In this document: piece after piece, positions 17,061-25,459 of the stretch
How the letters are laid out: every line of letters begins with the position of its first letter
Numbering within the stretch: position 1 is the first letter of the stretch
Assembly (NCBI RefSeq): GCF_018129965.1
Contig: NZ_JAFCKW010000009.1
Coordinates: 1 to 64,000, forward strand
Origin: Bradyrhizobium diazoefficiens
GTDB taxonomy: Bacteria; Pseudomonadota; Alphaproteobacteria; Rhizobiales; Xanthobacteraceae
Direction of reading: 5' to 3'
DNA: 64,000 nt
Position numbers and translations under genes: made by a program
The notes under the pieces: model-generated
The model's input: the letters and a program-made list of their open reading frames with translations, nothing else
What the model was told of the DNA's origin: nothing
The model's database searches: none

Positions 17061-17370
17061 ACTTCTGCTCCCCGACGAAAGTCCTTACGCGCGATTCGCA
17101 GTGCCACAACGGGCCGCCGCGGAGCCCAATCCTATGCTTGATAGCACCGTTCCCCGCAATCGTGTGGCCGGAATGCAACACACGCTTCGAATCGCGTGCC
17201 GAAACGATCATTTGCTCATGAATTAGGCTGCTTGCCCGAGTTTGCGCCTTCACGGAAGTCTTCTTCCCCTCCAGATTGCCGTCAGTTACGGAATTTGGTT
17301 TCAGTCAGCTCGCATGCCTTCGGGGGGCGCCGGGATCGGACTGATCTTGAGAACGGTGATGGGGATTCAA
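17061..17370. other. Intergenic region before the porin gene
   Basis: About 310 bases between divergent genes. No recognisable boxes beyond the GGGGATTCAA ribosome site of the porin gene. Promoters of both neighbours should lie here. Confidence 0.4.
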
Positions 17371-18378
17371 ATGAGAGAAGTGGCTTTGTTGGCAACGGCG
17401 CTGGCAATGGTAGCGGGTTCGGCCCTGGCGGCAGACATGCCGATGAAGGCCTTAAAGGCCGCCCCACCGCCAGCGTTCGAGCCCTGGGATGTCGCCTTCG
17501 GCGCCGCTCTCATGAACGACTACGTCTTCCGCGGCGTCACCCAATCCAATCATCAGCCGTCGGTTGCCGCCTATTTGGAGCCCCGCTACAACGTCACCAA
17601 GGATTTGCAGCTCTATATCGGCACCTCGATCGAAAGCATTTCCTTTGCGAACCGTCCTGCTGCTGAGGTCGACATCTACGGCGGCATCCGCCCGACCTTC
17701 GGAGCGTTCGCCTTCGATATTGGCGTCTGGGGATACCTCTATCCGGGTGGGCAGTGCGCCGACAACACGCTAACTGTCGTCGGCGGCGTTGCTGTTCCCG
17801 GCGGCGGCGTTTGTCCGGTCTCTACGACCACGATCTTCCTTGCCAATGGCAACGTAATGAAGAAGGACGTCAGCTTCTACGAAGTCTACGGCAAGGTGAA
17901 CTACACCATCAATGAAAACTGGCAGGTGGGCGCGAACGAGTACTACACGCCGAGCTTCCTCAACTCCGGCGCTTGGGGCAACTACGCTTCGCTCACCGCC
18001 AAGTACACGGCGCCGAGCACGATCTTCGGCTCGAGCGGTGTCGGCATGTACGTCTCGGGCGAGTTCGGACGGCAGTGGTTTGGTACGACCGATGCATTCT
18101 ATGCGGTTGCTGCTTTTCCGAACGGCATCCATTACGCTGACTACAATACCTGGAACATCGGGATCGGTTTCACTTACAAGGTGTTCACGCTCGATCTACG
18201 CTACTCGGACACCAACCTAAACAAGGGTGACTGCAACGCCTTCACGGGCGCATTCAACGGGACTGGAACGACCAACGTGACGCCGATTAACCCAACCGGT
18301 GTCGGCTCCAACTGGTGCGGCGCGGCTGGTATCGCCAAGCTTTCGTTCGACCTGACGGCGGTCACCAACTTGAAGTAA
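17371..18378 (+). CDS. TorF-family (Gcw_chp) putative outer-membrane porin
   Basis: 335 aa from M-R-E-V-A-L-L-A-T-A-L, preceded by GGGGATT; upstream in-frame starts would spoil the signal peptide. Signal peptide about 1-22 ending S-A-L-A|A-D. The mature part carries the family opening W-D-V-A-F-G-A-A-L-M-N-D-Y-V-F-R-G-V-T-Q (G-x-x-x-x-S/N-D-Y-x-F-R-G), then alternating amphipathic strands and several Tyr/Trp/Gly-rich strands, ending with a beta strand (K-L-S-F-D-L-T-A-V). The family (TIGR02001) is annotated as putative porins of unknown substrate; Bradyrhizobium genomes have several. Two Cys pairs in a predicted loop (G-G-Q-C-A-D-N and G-G-V-C-P-V) may be disulfide bonded. Monocistronic with its own terminator. 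Confidence 0.85.
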   Translation: MREVALLATALAMVAGSALAADMPMKALKAAPPPAFEPWDVAFGAALMNDYVFRGVTQSNHQPSVAAYLEPRYNVTKDLQLYIGTSIESISFANRPAAEVDIYGGIRPTFGAFAFDIGVWGYLYPGGQCADNTLTVVGGVAVPGGGVCPVSTTTIFLANGNVMKKDVSFYEVYGKVNYTINENWQVGANEYYTPSFLNSGAWGNYASLTAKYTAPSTIFGSSGVGMYVSGEFGRQWFGTTDAFYAVAAFPNGIHYADYNTWNIGIGFTYKVFTLDLRYSDTNLNKGDCNAFTGAFNGTGTTNVTPINPTGVGSNWCGAAGIAKLSFDLTAVTNLK

Positions 18379-18402
18379 GATATTATTATAAGATGTAAGC
18401 GA

Positions 18403-18430
18403 GGGCGGCTTGCAAGGGCCGCCCTTTTTT
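18403..18430 (+). terminator. Rho-independent terminator of the porin gene
   Basis: Perfect 7-bp stem GGGCGGC (18403-18409) with GCCGCCC (18418-18424), 8-base loop, directly followed by TTTTTT (18425-18430), 25 bases past the stop codon. Confidence 0.92.
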
Positions 18431-18798
18431 GTGTCCGCTTTGGACGAGTTGAGACGAGACGTTTGCAGAAGCCGCGTGCCTAATGAATCTGTGTCCACAG
18501 AGTCGTTTATCGCCGATGCGCGGTTGTTCCGGTATGAATGCGACCAGCTCCGAAGTACGTACGAAGAGAGTTTTTTTAGACCGCAGCGACCTCGCGCTTT
18601 CGCGTTGGTCGCATATTTCAGCTTACCCCTGTCAAGGAACTAGACCACGGTCGCTTGGTCGCACCGCGCAGCAGTCAAGAGGGTCGTGTCCGCGAAATCA
18701 CGTTCGTGCGAATTCCGGGCTTAGCGAATTTGGCTACGCTCTCGCCGCTAGACTGGTTCATCATGATCGAAATCGAAGCGCATTGTGATCTAGATTAG
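18431..18798. other. Gap before the CsoR-like gene
   Basis: About 370 bases, lower GC than its neighbours, no recognisable gene. No CsoR-type operator like the one at 55383 is seen here. Confidence 0.4.
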
Positions 18799-19155
18799 TT
18801 GCGTTATCGAAGTGCCCAGCCTATCGCCCCATTCGTCGGATCAGAGCGCGGTAACCGAGGAAGAAATATCGTACGCCAAACAGCGGTCATTTCTGCCGCA
18901 ACAAAGTTGGCCTCGCTGAACCGCATCGAAGGCCAGGTTCGCGGGCTCGCGAAGATGGTCGACGAGGACCGGTGCTGCATCGACATCGTCACTCAGATTT
19001 CGGCGGTTCGTTCCGCGCTCCGCCGGGTCGAGGAAGAGATTCTTAAGGATCACGTGGCCCATTGCGTGGAACACGCGATCCACAGCGGCGACAAGGCCGA
19101 TCAGCGCCGCAAGATCGCCGAACTGATGGAAGTCGTCGGTCGGGTGGACAGGTAA
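18799..19155 (+). CDS. csoR: CsoR/FrmR-family metal-sensing repressor, copy with foreign 5' end
   Basis: The conserved part (L-N-R-I-E-G-Q-V-R-G-L, D-R-C-C-I-D-I-V-T-Q-I-S-A-V, H-V-A-H-C-V-E-H-A) is a CsoR-family four-helix protein with the Cys-His-Cys copper ligands. From codon CTGAAC at 18916 it is about 88 percent identical by eye to csoR at 55408, and the match runs about 40 bases past the stop; upstream of 18916 the two differ completely. No ATG is available: the listed TTG (18799) has no ribosome site, and TTG 18907 would give a minimal 82-aa protein. It precedes the secreted metal-protein/CusBA genes and would plausibly control them, if expressed. Confidence 0.7.
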   Translation: MRYRSAQPIAPFVGSERGNRGRNIVRQTAVISAATKLASLNRIEGQVRGLAKMVDEDRCCIDIVTQISAVRSALRRVEEEILKDHVAHCVEHAIHSGDKADQRRKIAELMEVVGRVDR

Positions 19156-19257
19156 CCCGGCTAGGGTCACGAATGCTTGAGCGGGATCAAGGACTGCGCC
19201 CCGCACCGGAATATGCTAGTCAAGCCGCGCTGCGGCCCGAAAGGTAAGTCGATCACG

Positions 19258-19626
19258 ATGCGGCTCGTCCGTACCATCCTCGCGTTTGCGATCGCCATCT
19301 CGCTGGCGATGCTGCCGCTCGGCGCGTCCGCCGCCGGCTACGCGACGTCGTCGGACGAGATGCACGCGACCATGCAGATGACGGGCGGCGGCGACATGTC
19401 GATGGAAGACTGCTGTCCGGACGACATGAAGGGCACGACATCCCACAAGGACGGCTACAAGTGTGGGATGGGTTTCTGCTGCATCGGCGGAGCTCTCGCG
19501 CTCGGGGACGTTCGACCCATGGCATTCGGCTTTTTCGCAGTAGCGGCGAGCAAGATCGCCATTCCCTCGGACCAGGTCGTCGATTTTCGCGGCGGCAGCC
19601 CTCCCTTCCGACCTCCTCGAATCTGA
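19258..19626 (+). CDS. Small Met/His/Cys-rich secreted protein of the cus cluster
   Basis: 122 aa from M-R-L-V-R-T-I-L-A-F-A. Signal peptide about 1-27 (cleavage after S-A-A or A-S-A). The mature part has a metal-ligand rich stretch (E-M-H-A-T-M-Q-M-T, then D-M-S-M-E-D-C-C-P-D-D-M-K), a second Cys cluster (C-G-M-G-F-C-C) and a hydrophobic segment before the C-terminal P-P-F-R-P-P. Family not firmly recognised; the architecture recalls DUF2946-like proteins next to Cus pumps. Lies 100 bases from the next gene on the same strand. A periplasmic or membrane-attached copper-binding role is inferred from composition and context. Confidence 0.65.
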   Translation: MRLVRTILAFAIAISLAMLPLGASAAGYATSSDEMHATMQMTGGGDMSMEDCCPDDMKGTTSHKDGYKCGMGFCCIGGALALGDVRPMAFGFFAVAASKIAIPSDQVVDFRGGSPPFRPPRI

Positions 19627-19723
19627 TCTCGCAAAACCCGGCGCGCGCGCAGGCTTGCTCGCGCAGACGATGACGTGCGCGCCCGTGGCGCCACGGCCGA
19701 GATCAATTCATGAGGACAGGACA

Positions 19724-20116
19724 ATGCTTTCCAAATTCACGACCGCGGCTCTTGCCGCCACCCTTTCGCTTACCGCTTCAGTCGCCATGGCGGGCGCCGG
19801 TGACTACACGTTCGAGCCGGTCAATCCGGAGATGAAGAAGGGCGACGACGTCACGCTCGCAGTCCGTCTGACGAACAAGCAGACCGGCAAGCCGGTTCCG
19901 GATGCGGTGATCTTCAAGACCCGCGTCGACATGGCCCCGGACGGGATGGCCGAGATGGAATCGGCGGTCTCGCCGCTGCCGTCCAAGGAGCCGGGCGTCT
20001 ACGCCTTCAAGACCGACCTGCCGATGGCCGGCCGCTACCAGGTGACGCTGTCCGCAAAGGTGCAGGGCGAGGCCGACACCGTCACGGGCAAGGTGATCGT
20101 CAAGGCGACGAAGTGA
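19724..20116 (+). CDS. YtkA/FixH-like periplasmic protein
   Basis: 130 aa from M-L-S-K-F-T-T-A-A, preceded by GAGGACAGGA. Signal peptide about 1-23 (A-M-A|G-A). The mature region is a single immunoglobulin-like beta domain: V-T-L-A-V-R-L-T-N-K-Q-T-G-K-P-V-P-D-A, M-A-P-D-G-M-A-E-M, G-V-Y-A-F-K-T-D-L-P-M-A-G-R-Y-Q-V. This is the YtkA-like/FixH pattern, frequently encoded just ahead of CusB/CusA pumps; Met residues (M-A-P-D-G-M-A-E-M) could bind Cu(I). Role in handing metal to the pump is inferred. Confidence 0.78.
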   Translation: MLSKFTTAALAATLSLTASVAMAGAGDYTFEPVNPEMKKGDDVTLAVRLTNKQTGKPVPDAVIFKTRVDMAPDGMAEMESAVSPLPSKEPGVYAFKTDLPMAGRYQVTLSAKVQGEADTVTGKVIVKATK

Positions 20117-20119
20117 GCC

Positions 20120-20146
20120 TTCGGGCGCCGCCCGGCGGCGCCCGAA
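20120..20146 (+). terminator. Strong hairpin between the YtkA-like gene and cusB
   Basis: Perfect 11-bp stem (TTCGGGCGCCG 20120-20130 with 20136-20146, loop CCCGG) directly after the stop codon, followed by a pyrimidine tract without a T run. It may attenuate transcription or protect the upstream mRNA instead of fully terminating. Confidence 0.5.
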
Positions 20147-20199
20147 CTTCTCTCTCTCATTCACATGGACGCGCGCCCCGAGCGCGCGGGTAGCACACC

Positions 20200-21627
20200 A
20201 TGAACACGCAGCGTCTTCTGACGGCACTCGCACTGGCGGCCGGCATGGCCCTCGGCGCCACCTGGTACTCGAGCGGCGAGCGTTGGTCCGCCCATGCCGA
20301 GGCGCCCGCGGCGGCCTCCGCGGACCGAACTCCGCTCTACTTCCGCGATCCGAGCGGCGCGCCCCTCTGGTCGGCGGGCCCCAAGAAGGACGCTCGCGGG
20401 CAGGATCTCCTGCCGGTCTACGACGACGAACAGGCTGCCCAGGAGCCGGCGAAGCCGCAGCAACAGGCGGATTCGTCGCGCAAGATCCTCTACTACCGGA
20501 ATCCCATGGGCCTGCCCGACACCTCGCCGGTGCCGAAGAAGGATCCCATGGGGATGAACTACTTGCCCGTCTATGAAGGCGACGACGTCGACGACGGCAC
20601 CGTCAAGCTCTCGCCAGGCAAGATTCAGCGCACAGGCGTGAAGTCCGAGCCGGTCGAACGGCGCGCGGTCCGCGTCTCGGTGAAGGCGCCCGGCACGATC
20701 CAGTTGGACGAACGCCGCGTGTCCGTGATCGCCATGCGGGCCGAGAGCTTCGTCCAGAAGATCGCCGACGTGACCACCGGCACCCGCGTCAAGGCGGGCC
20801 AGCCGCTGATGCAGATCTACAGTTCGGCGGTCGCTTCCGCCGCGGCGGAATATCTGGCGACCATCACCTCCAAAACGGTCGGCGGCGTCGAAATGTACGG
20901 CCGCGGGTCGCGCCAGCGGCTTACGAACCTCGACGTCCCCGAACAAGTCATCACCGAGATGGAGAAGTCCCACGTTGCGCCCGTGACCGTGCAGTGGTCG
21001 GCGCCGCGTGACGGCATCGTGCTCGAACGCAACGCGATCGAAGGCATGCGGGCCAATCCCGGCGACGTGCTGTTCCGGATCGCCGACACCTCGGTGGTGT
21101 GGGCCTTGGTCGACGTGGCCGAACGCGATCTCGGCAACATCGCCGTGGGTCAGCCCGTGACGGTACGCGCGAGGAGCTTTGCCGGCCGGACCTTCGCCGG
21201 CAAGATCGCCGTCATCTATCCGCAGGTGAACCGCGACACCCGAACCGTTCGCGTCCGCATCGAACTCGCCAATCCGGACGCGGCGCTGCTGCCCGACATG
21301 TACGTCGATGCCGACGTCGACACCGCTGATGCCACGCCCGTCCTCGCGGTACCCGACAGTTCGGTGCTCGACACCGGCAGCCGCCAGGCCGTCCTCGTGG
21401 ACAAGGGGGAAGGGCGCTTCGAGCCGCGTGAAGTCAAACTCGGGCGCAGAGGCGGCGGCTACATCGAGGTGCGGGACGGTCTTGCCGCGGGCGAAGCCGT
21501 AGTCACCTCCGCCAACTTCCTGATCGATGCGGAAAGCAACCTGAAGGCGGCGCTGAAGGGCTTCGCCGAATCCGGCCCCTCTCAGCCCGAAGCTCCGTCC
21601 CAGAGCGGCATGGGAGAACACAAATGA
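20200..21627 (+). CDS. cusB: CusB-type periplasmic adaptor with two heavy-metal-binding domains
   Basis: 475 aa, membrane fusion protein of a heavy-metal RND pump. N-terminal membrane anchor/signal about 5-22. Two tandem HMBD units: 47-74 (degenerate, Y-F-R-D-P-S-G...P-K-K-D-A-R-G-Q-D-L-L-P-V-Y) and 98-126 (canonical Y-Y-R-N-P-M-G...P-K-K-D-P-M-G-M-N-Y-L-P-V-Y). Then lipoyl/barrel-sandwich and beta-barrel domains (A-P-G-T-I-Q-L-D-E-R-R; A-P-R-D-G-I-V-L; V-W-A-L-V-D-V-A-E-R-D-L). The adaptor carries Cu(I)/Ag(I) to CusA in the periplasm. Its stop overlaps cusA (ATGA), so the two are coupled. Confidence 0.93.
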   Translation: MNTQRLLTALALAAGMALGATWYSSGERWSAHAEAPAAASADRTPLYFRDPSGAPLWSAGPKKDARGQDLLPVYDDEQAAQEPAKPQQQADSSRKILYYRNPMGLPDTSPVPKKDPMGMNYLPVYEGDDVDDGTVKLSPGKIQRTGVKSEPVERRAVRVSVKAPGTIQLDERRVSVIAMRAESFVQKIADVTTGTRVKAGQPLMQIYSSAVASAAAEYLATITSKTVGGVEMYGRGSRQRLTNLDVPEQVITEMEKSHVAPVTVQWSAPRDGIVLERNAIEGMRANPGDVLFRIADTSVVWALVDVAERDLGNIAVGQPVTVRARSFAGRTFAGKIAVIYPQVNRDTRTVRVRIELANPDAALLPDMYVDADVDTADATPVLAVPDSSVLDTGSRQAVLVDKGEGRFEPREVKLGRRGGGYIEVRDGLAAGEAVVTSANFLIDAESNLKAALKGFAESGPSQPEAPSQSGMGEHK

Positions 21628-24600
21628 TCTCCCGCATCATCGCCTGGTCGGCGCGCAACCTGCTTCTGGTGCTGTTCGGCACCGGCTTCGCGGCCGCCGC
21701 CGGGCTCTACGCGCTGGTCCACCTGCCGCTCGACGCGATCCCGGACCTCTCGGACACGCAGGTGATCGTCTACACCGAATACCCAGGCCAGGCGCCGCAG
21801 GTGATCGAGGACCAGGTCACCTATCCGCTGACGACGGCCATGCTGACGGTACCGAAGTCGAAGGTGGTGCGCGGTTTCTCGTTCTTCGGGGTGTCGTTCG
21901 TCTACGTGATCTTCGAGGACGGGACCGACATCTACTGGGCGCGCTCGCGCGTGATGGAGTTCCTGAACAGCGCGACCTCTCGGCTTCCGACCGGCGTCAC
22001 ACCCACGATCGGGCCCGACGCGACTGGCGTCGGCTGGGTCTACCAGTACGCCGTCATGTCCAAGGAGCTGAACCTCGCCGAGACGCGCACGATCCAGGAC
22101 TGGAATCTCAAGTTCGCGCTGGCGAAGGCCGAGGGCGTCGCCGAAGTCGCCAGCATCGGCGGCTTCGTGAAGCAGTACAACGTGGTTCTCGACCCGCAGC
22201 GGATGCGGGACCGGGGGATCAGCATGCAGAAGATCCGGGAGGCAATCCGCGCTTCGAACGCCGACGTCGGCGGTCGGACCGTGGAACTGTCCGAGTTCGA
22301 GTACGTCATCCGCGGCAAGGGCTACATCAAGAGCATCAACGATCTCGGCAACATCGTGCTGAAGACCAGCAACGGCACGCCGGTGCTGCTGCGCGATGTG
22401 GCCACCGTCGAACTCGGTCCGGACGAGCGACGCGGCATCGCGGAACTGAACGGGGAGGGCGAGGTCGCCAGCGGCATCGTGCTGCAGCGCTTCGGCGTCA
22501 ACGCGCTCGACGTGATCGAGAACGTCAAGAAGCGGTTCAAGGAGATCGCGAGCAGCCTGCCGAAATCCGTCGAGATCGTGCCCGTCTACGACCGCTCCAA
22601 CCTGATCTACGCCGCCATCGACACACTCAAGCACACGCTGCTCGAAGAGAGCATCGTCGTTGCGCTCGTCTGCGTGGTCTTCCTGCTGCACGTCCGCAGC
22701 GCGCTCGTCGCCATCCTGATGCTGCCGGTCGGCGTCCTGATGGCGTTTGGCGCCATGAAGCTGCTCGGGCTCGGCTCGAACATCATGAGCCTCGGCGGGA
22801 TCGCGATCGCGATCGGCGCCATGGTGGACGCGGCGATCGTGATGATCGAGAACGCCCACAAGCACCTCGAGCGGGCCAAGCCCGGCGAGTCCCGCGTGCA
22901 GATCCTGATCGATGCGGCCTCCGAAGTCGGCCCTGCGCTGTTCTTCAGCCTGCTGATCATCACGGTCTCGTTCATGCCGATCTTCACGCTGGAATCGCAG
23001 GAGGGACGGCTGTTCAGCCCGCTGGCGTTCACCAAGACGTTCTCCATGGCCGCAGCGGCGCTGCTGTCGGTGACCCTGGTGCCGGCGCTGATGGTGATCT
23101 TCGTCCGCGGCAGGATCGTCCCGGAGCATAGGAACTTCATCAACCGATTCCTGATCTGGGTCTACCGGCCGGTCATCAAGGGGGTGCTGCGGGCGAAGAC
23201 GCTGGTGATCCTTGCGTCGGTCGCCGTGCTCGCCGTCACGATCTGGCCGGCCCGCCAGCTCGGCACCGAATTCATGCCCGCCCTGAACGAGGGCACGCTG
23301 CTCTACATGCCGACGACGCTGCCGGGCATCTCGGTCACCAAGGCGGCCGAGCTGATGCAGATGCAGGACCGGATCATCAAGTCCTTTCCGGAGGTCGCGT
23401 CGGTCTATGGCAAGGCGGGACGGGCGGCGACCGCGACCGATCCGGCTCCAACGGAGATGTTCGAAACCGTGGTCAATCTGAAGCCGAAGGAGCAGTGGCG
23501 CCCGGGCGTTACCGTCGACAGCCTGATCGCCGAAATGGACAAGGCATTGCAGTTTCCCGGCGTCTCGAACGCCTGGACCATGCCGATCAAGGCGCGCATC
23601 GACATGCTGTCGACGGGCATCCGCACGCCGATCGGAGTGAAGGTGATGGGCACGGACCTTGTAGAGATCGACAGGCTGGCAAGGCAGATCGAGCGCGTCA
23701 TTAAGGCCGTGCCCGGGACTTCGTCTGCCTACGCCGAGCGGGGCATCGGCGGCTACTATCTCGAGATCGTGCCGGACCGCGAGGCGCTCGCCCGCTACGG
23801 GATCCTGATCCAGGACGTCCAGGACACCATCGCGGCGGCGCTCGGCGGCCAGACGGTCACGACGACGGTCGAAGGCCGGCAGCGGTTCACAGTGAACATG
23901 CGCTATCCGCGCGACCTCCGCGACAACCCGAAAGCCATCGCCAGCGACATCCTGGTTCCGATGCCGGCGGGCGGGGCGGTGCCTTTGGGAGAGGTGGCGA
24001 AGGTCGAGCCCGCGCGCGGGCCGACGTCGATCCGGACGGAGAACGGGCAGCTTGCGACCTACATCTACGTCGACATCCGCGATCGGGACATAGGCAGCTA
24101 CGTCGCGGACGCGCAGCGCGCGGTCAACGACAGTATCCAGTTTCCCGCCGGCTACTACGTGGTCTGGAGCGGACAGTACGAATATATGCAGCGGGCCGCC
24201 GCACGGCTGAAGATCGTGGTGCCGGTGACGCTGATGATCATCTTCCTGCTGCTGTACCTAAACTTCAGGGCCATGACCGAGACCCTGATCGTGATGCTGT
24301 CGCTGCCGTTCGCGCTGGTCGGCGGCATCTGGATGATGTGGTGGCTCGGCTTCAACCTGTCGGTCGCCGTCGCCGTCGGCTTCATCGCGCTCGCCGGCGT
24401 CGCCGCCGAGACCGGTGTCGTCATGCTGATCTACCTCGACCACGCGCTGGCCGAGGTCAAGGCCAGGCGCGGCGTCGAGGGCCGGGTGCTTACCCGGCTG
24501 GATCTCCATGATGCCATCATGGTGGGCGCGGTCGAACGCGTCCGGCCCAAGATGATGACCGTGGTCGCAATCATGGCGGGTTTGCTGCCGATCATGTGGA

Positions 24601-24833
24601 GCACCGGCACCGGATCCGAGATCATGCAGCGCATCGCCGTGCCGATGATCGGCGGCATGACCTCGTCGACGCTCCTAACGCTGATCGTCATTCCGGCGAT
24701 CTTCGGCCTAGTGAACGGGGCTGGACTGAAGAACAAGGGCGATTCTGCCAAACCCGCGCCGTCGATCGCTCCCGATGCGCCACAAAAGGTTGCCGAACTC
24801 GCCGGATTGTCAAAGCGCGCAAAGACTTTCTGA
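21624..24833 (+). CDS. cusA: CusA-type heavy-metal RND efflux pump
   Basis: 1069 aa, HME-RND inner-membrane proton/metal antiporter. N-terminal L-P-L-D-A-I-P-D-L-S-D-T-Q-V-I-V, twelve predicted membrane segments in two repeats, and the TM4 motif G-A-M-V-D-A-A-I-V-M-I-E-N-A-H-K. The three Met ligands of E. coli CusA are matched in context: L-L-Y-M-P-T-T-L-P-G, P-T-E-M-F-E-T and R-I-D-M-L-S-T-G-I, which supports Cu(I)/Ag(I) specificity (family knowledge). Full length, no damage. Coupled to cusB by overlap. No cusC follows; the only TolC-like sequence in the window is a broken fragment near 35.5 kb, so an outer-membrane partner must come from elsewhere. Confidence 0.94.
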   Translation: MISRIIAWSARNLLLVLFGTGFAAAAGLYALVHLPLDAIPDLSDTQVIVYTEYPGQAPQVIEDQVTYPLTTAMLTVPKSKVVRGFSFFGVSFVYVIFEDGTDIYWARSRVMEFLNSATSRLPTGVTPTIGPDATGVGWVYQYAVMSKELNLAETRTIQDWNLKFALAKAEGVAEVASIGGFVKQYNVVLDPQRMRDRGISMQKIREAIRASNADVGGRTVELSEFEYVIRGKGYIKSINDLGNIVLKTSNGTPVLLRDVATVELGPDERRGIAELNGEGEVASGIVLQRFGVNALDVIENVKKRFKEIASSLPKSVEIVPVYDRSNLIYAAIDTLKHTLLEESIVVALVCVVFLLHVRSALVAILMLPVGVLMAFGAMKLLGLGSNIMSLGGIAIAIGAMVDAAIVMIENAHKHLERAKPGESRVQILIDAASEVGPALFFSLLIITVSFMPIFTLESQEGRLFSPLAFTKTFSMAAAALLSVTLVPALMVIFVRGRIVPEHRNFINRFLIWVYRPVIKGVLRAKTLVILASVAVLAVTIWPARQLGTEFMPALNEGTLLYMPTTLPGISVTKAAELMQMQDRIIKSFPEVASVYGKAGRAATATDPAPTEMFETVVNLKPKEQWRPGVTVDSLIAEMDKALQFPGVSNAWTMPIKARIDMLSTGIRTPIGVKVMGTDLVEIDRLARQIERVIKAVPGTSSAYAERGIGGYYLEIVPDREALARYGILIQDVQDTIAAALGGQTVTTTVEGRQRFTVNMRYPRDLRDNPKAIASDILVPMPAGGAVPLGEVAKVEPARGPTSIRTENGQLATYIYVDIRDRDIGSYVADAQRAVNDSIQFPAGYYVVWSGQYEYMQRAAARLKIVVPVTLMIIFLLLYLNFRAMTETLIVMLSLPFALVGGIWMMWWLGFNLSVAVAVGFIALAGVAAETGVVMLIYLDHALAEVKARRGVEGRVLTRLDLHDAIMVGAVERVRPKMMTVVAIMAGLLPIMWSTGTGSEIMQRIAVPMIGGMTSSTLLTLIVIPAIFGLVNGAGLKNKGDSAKPAPSIAPDAPQKVAELAGLSKRAKTF

Positions 24834-24859
24834 CGTCGGATTGTCGGTTCGATGAACCT

Positions 24860-24885
24860 GTAACCAAATCCGCGGGCCAGCCGAA
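24860..24885 (+). promoter_or_regulatory. Sigma-F-type ECF promoter of the sigma/anti-sigma operon
   Basis: GTAACC (24860-24865), exactly 16 bases, CGAA (24882-24885), ending 16 bases before the sigma gene ATG. This is the arrangement I recall for Caulobacter sigma-F promoters, so the operon is probably autoregulated. Confidence 0.65.
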
Positions 24886-24901
24886 CTAACGAGATAGAGG
24901 C

Positions 24902-25459
24902 ATGACGGACCTCGAAATCGAACTCAAGGCCCTCATGCTTGCGAGCCTGCGCGGCGACCCTGCATCGCATCGCGCGCTGCTCGATCGGTTGAGCCGTCGG
25001 CTGCGTGCCTACTACAAGGGCAAGCTGGGCGTCGTCGGCAGGGGGGTCGTGGAGGCTGAAGATTTGGTCCAGGAAGCCATATTGGCAATTCACCTCAAGC
25101 GGCACACCTACGATCCGCGGGAGCCGCTCACGCCTTGGATCCACGCCATCGCGCGCTATAAGTTAATCGATTTTCTGCGTCGGAATCGAGCATCTCCTGC
25201 CGAGGTTCCGATCGACGACGCCGATGACGTTATGGCACATGATGACAATGCCGATGCCGAAAGCACGTATGACGTCCGGCGGCTGATGCAGCGGCTGCCA
25301 AAAGGCATGCAATGCGCGATCGAGGCGGTGAAGCTTGACGGATTGACAGTAGCCGAAGCCGCGAGGAGATGCGGTCTCTCCGAGCCCGGCGTAAAAGTGA
25401 ACATTCACCGCGGGCTAAAAGCACTCGCGGCGTTGATTGCCCGGGAAACGCAAACATGA
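24902..25459 (+). CDS. sigF: ECF sigma factor, sigma-F (metal stress) type
   Basis: 185 aa, ATG after GAGATAGAGG. Region 2 about 25-95 (E-D-L-V-Q-E-A-I-L-A-I-H-L-K-R-H-T-Y-D-P, P-L-T-P-W-I-H-A-I-A-R-Y-K-L-I-D-F-L-R-R) and region 4 about 125-180 (L-P-K-G-M-Q-C-A-I-E-A-V-K-L-D-G-L-T, E-A-A-R-R-C-G-L-S-E, V-K-V-N-I-H-R-G-L-K). The downstream overlapping NrsF-type membrane protein places it with the Caulobacter sigma-F group, which responds to heavy metals. Symbol assigned by this analogy. Confidence 0.88.
   Translation: MTDLEIELKALMLASLRGDPASHRALLDRLSRRLRAYYKGKLGVVGRGVVEAEDLVQEAILAIHLKRHTYDPREPLTPWIHAIARYKLIDFLRRNRASPAEVPIDDADDVMAHDDNADAESTYDVRRLMQRLPKGMQCAIEAVKLDGLTVAEAARRCGLSEPGVKVNIHRGLKALAALIARETQT

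Noticed and set aside
19154..19177. GTAACC near 19154 as a third sigma-F promoter
   Set aside because: The following CGAA is only 12 bases away, not 16, and the site straddles the end of the CsoR-like gene.
20161..23129. Two long minus frames (486 and 515 codons) opposite cusB and cusA
   Set aside because: His/Asp/Arg-rich antisense frames typical of high-GC genes; the plus-strand proteins are certain.
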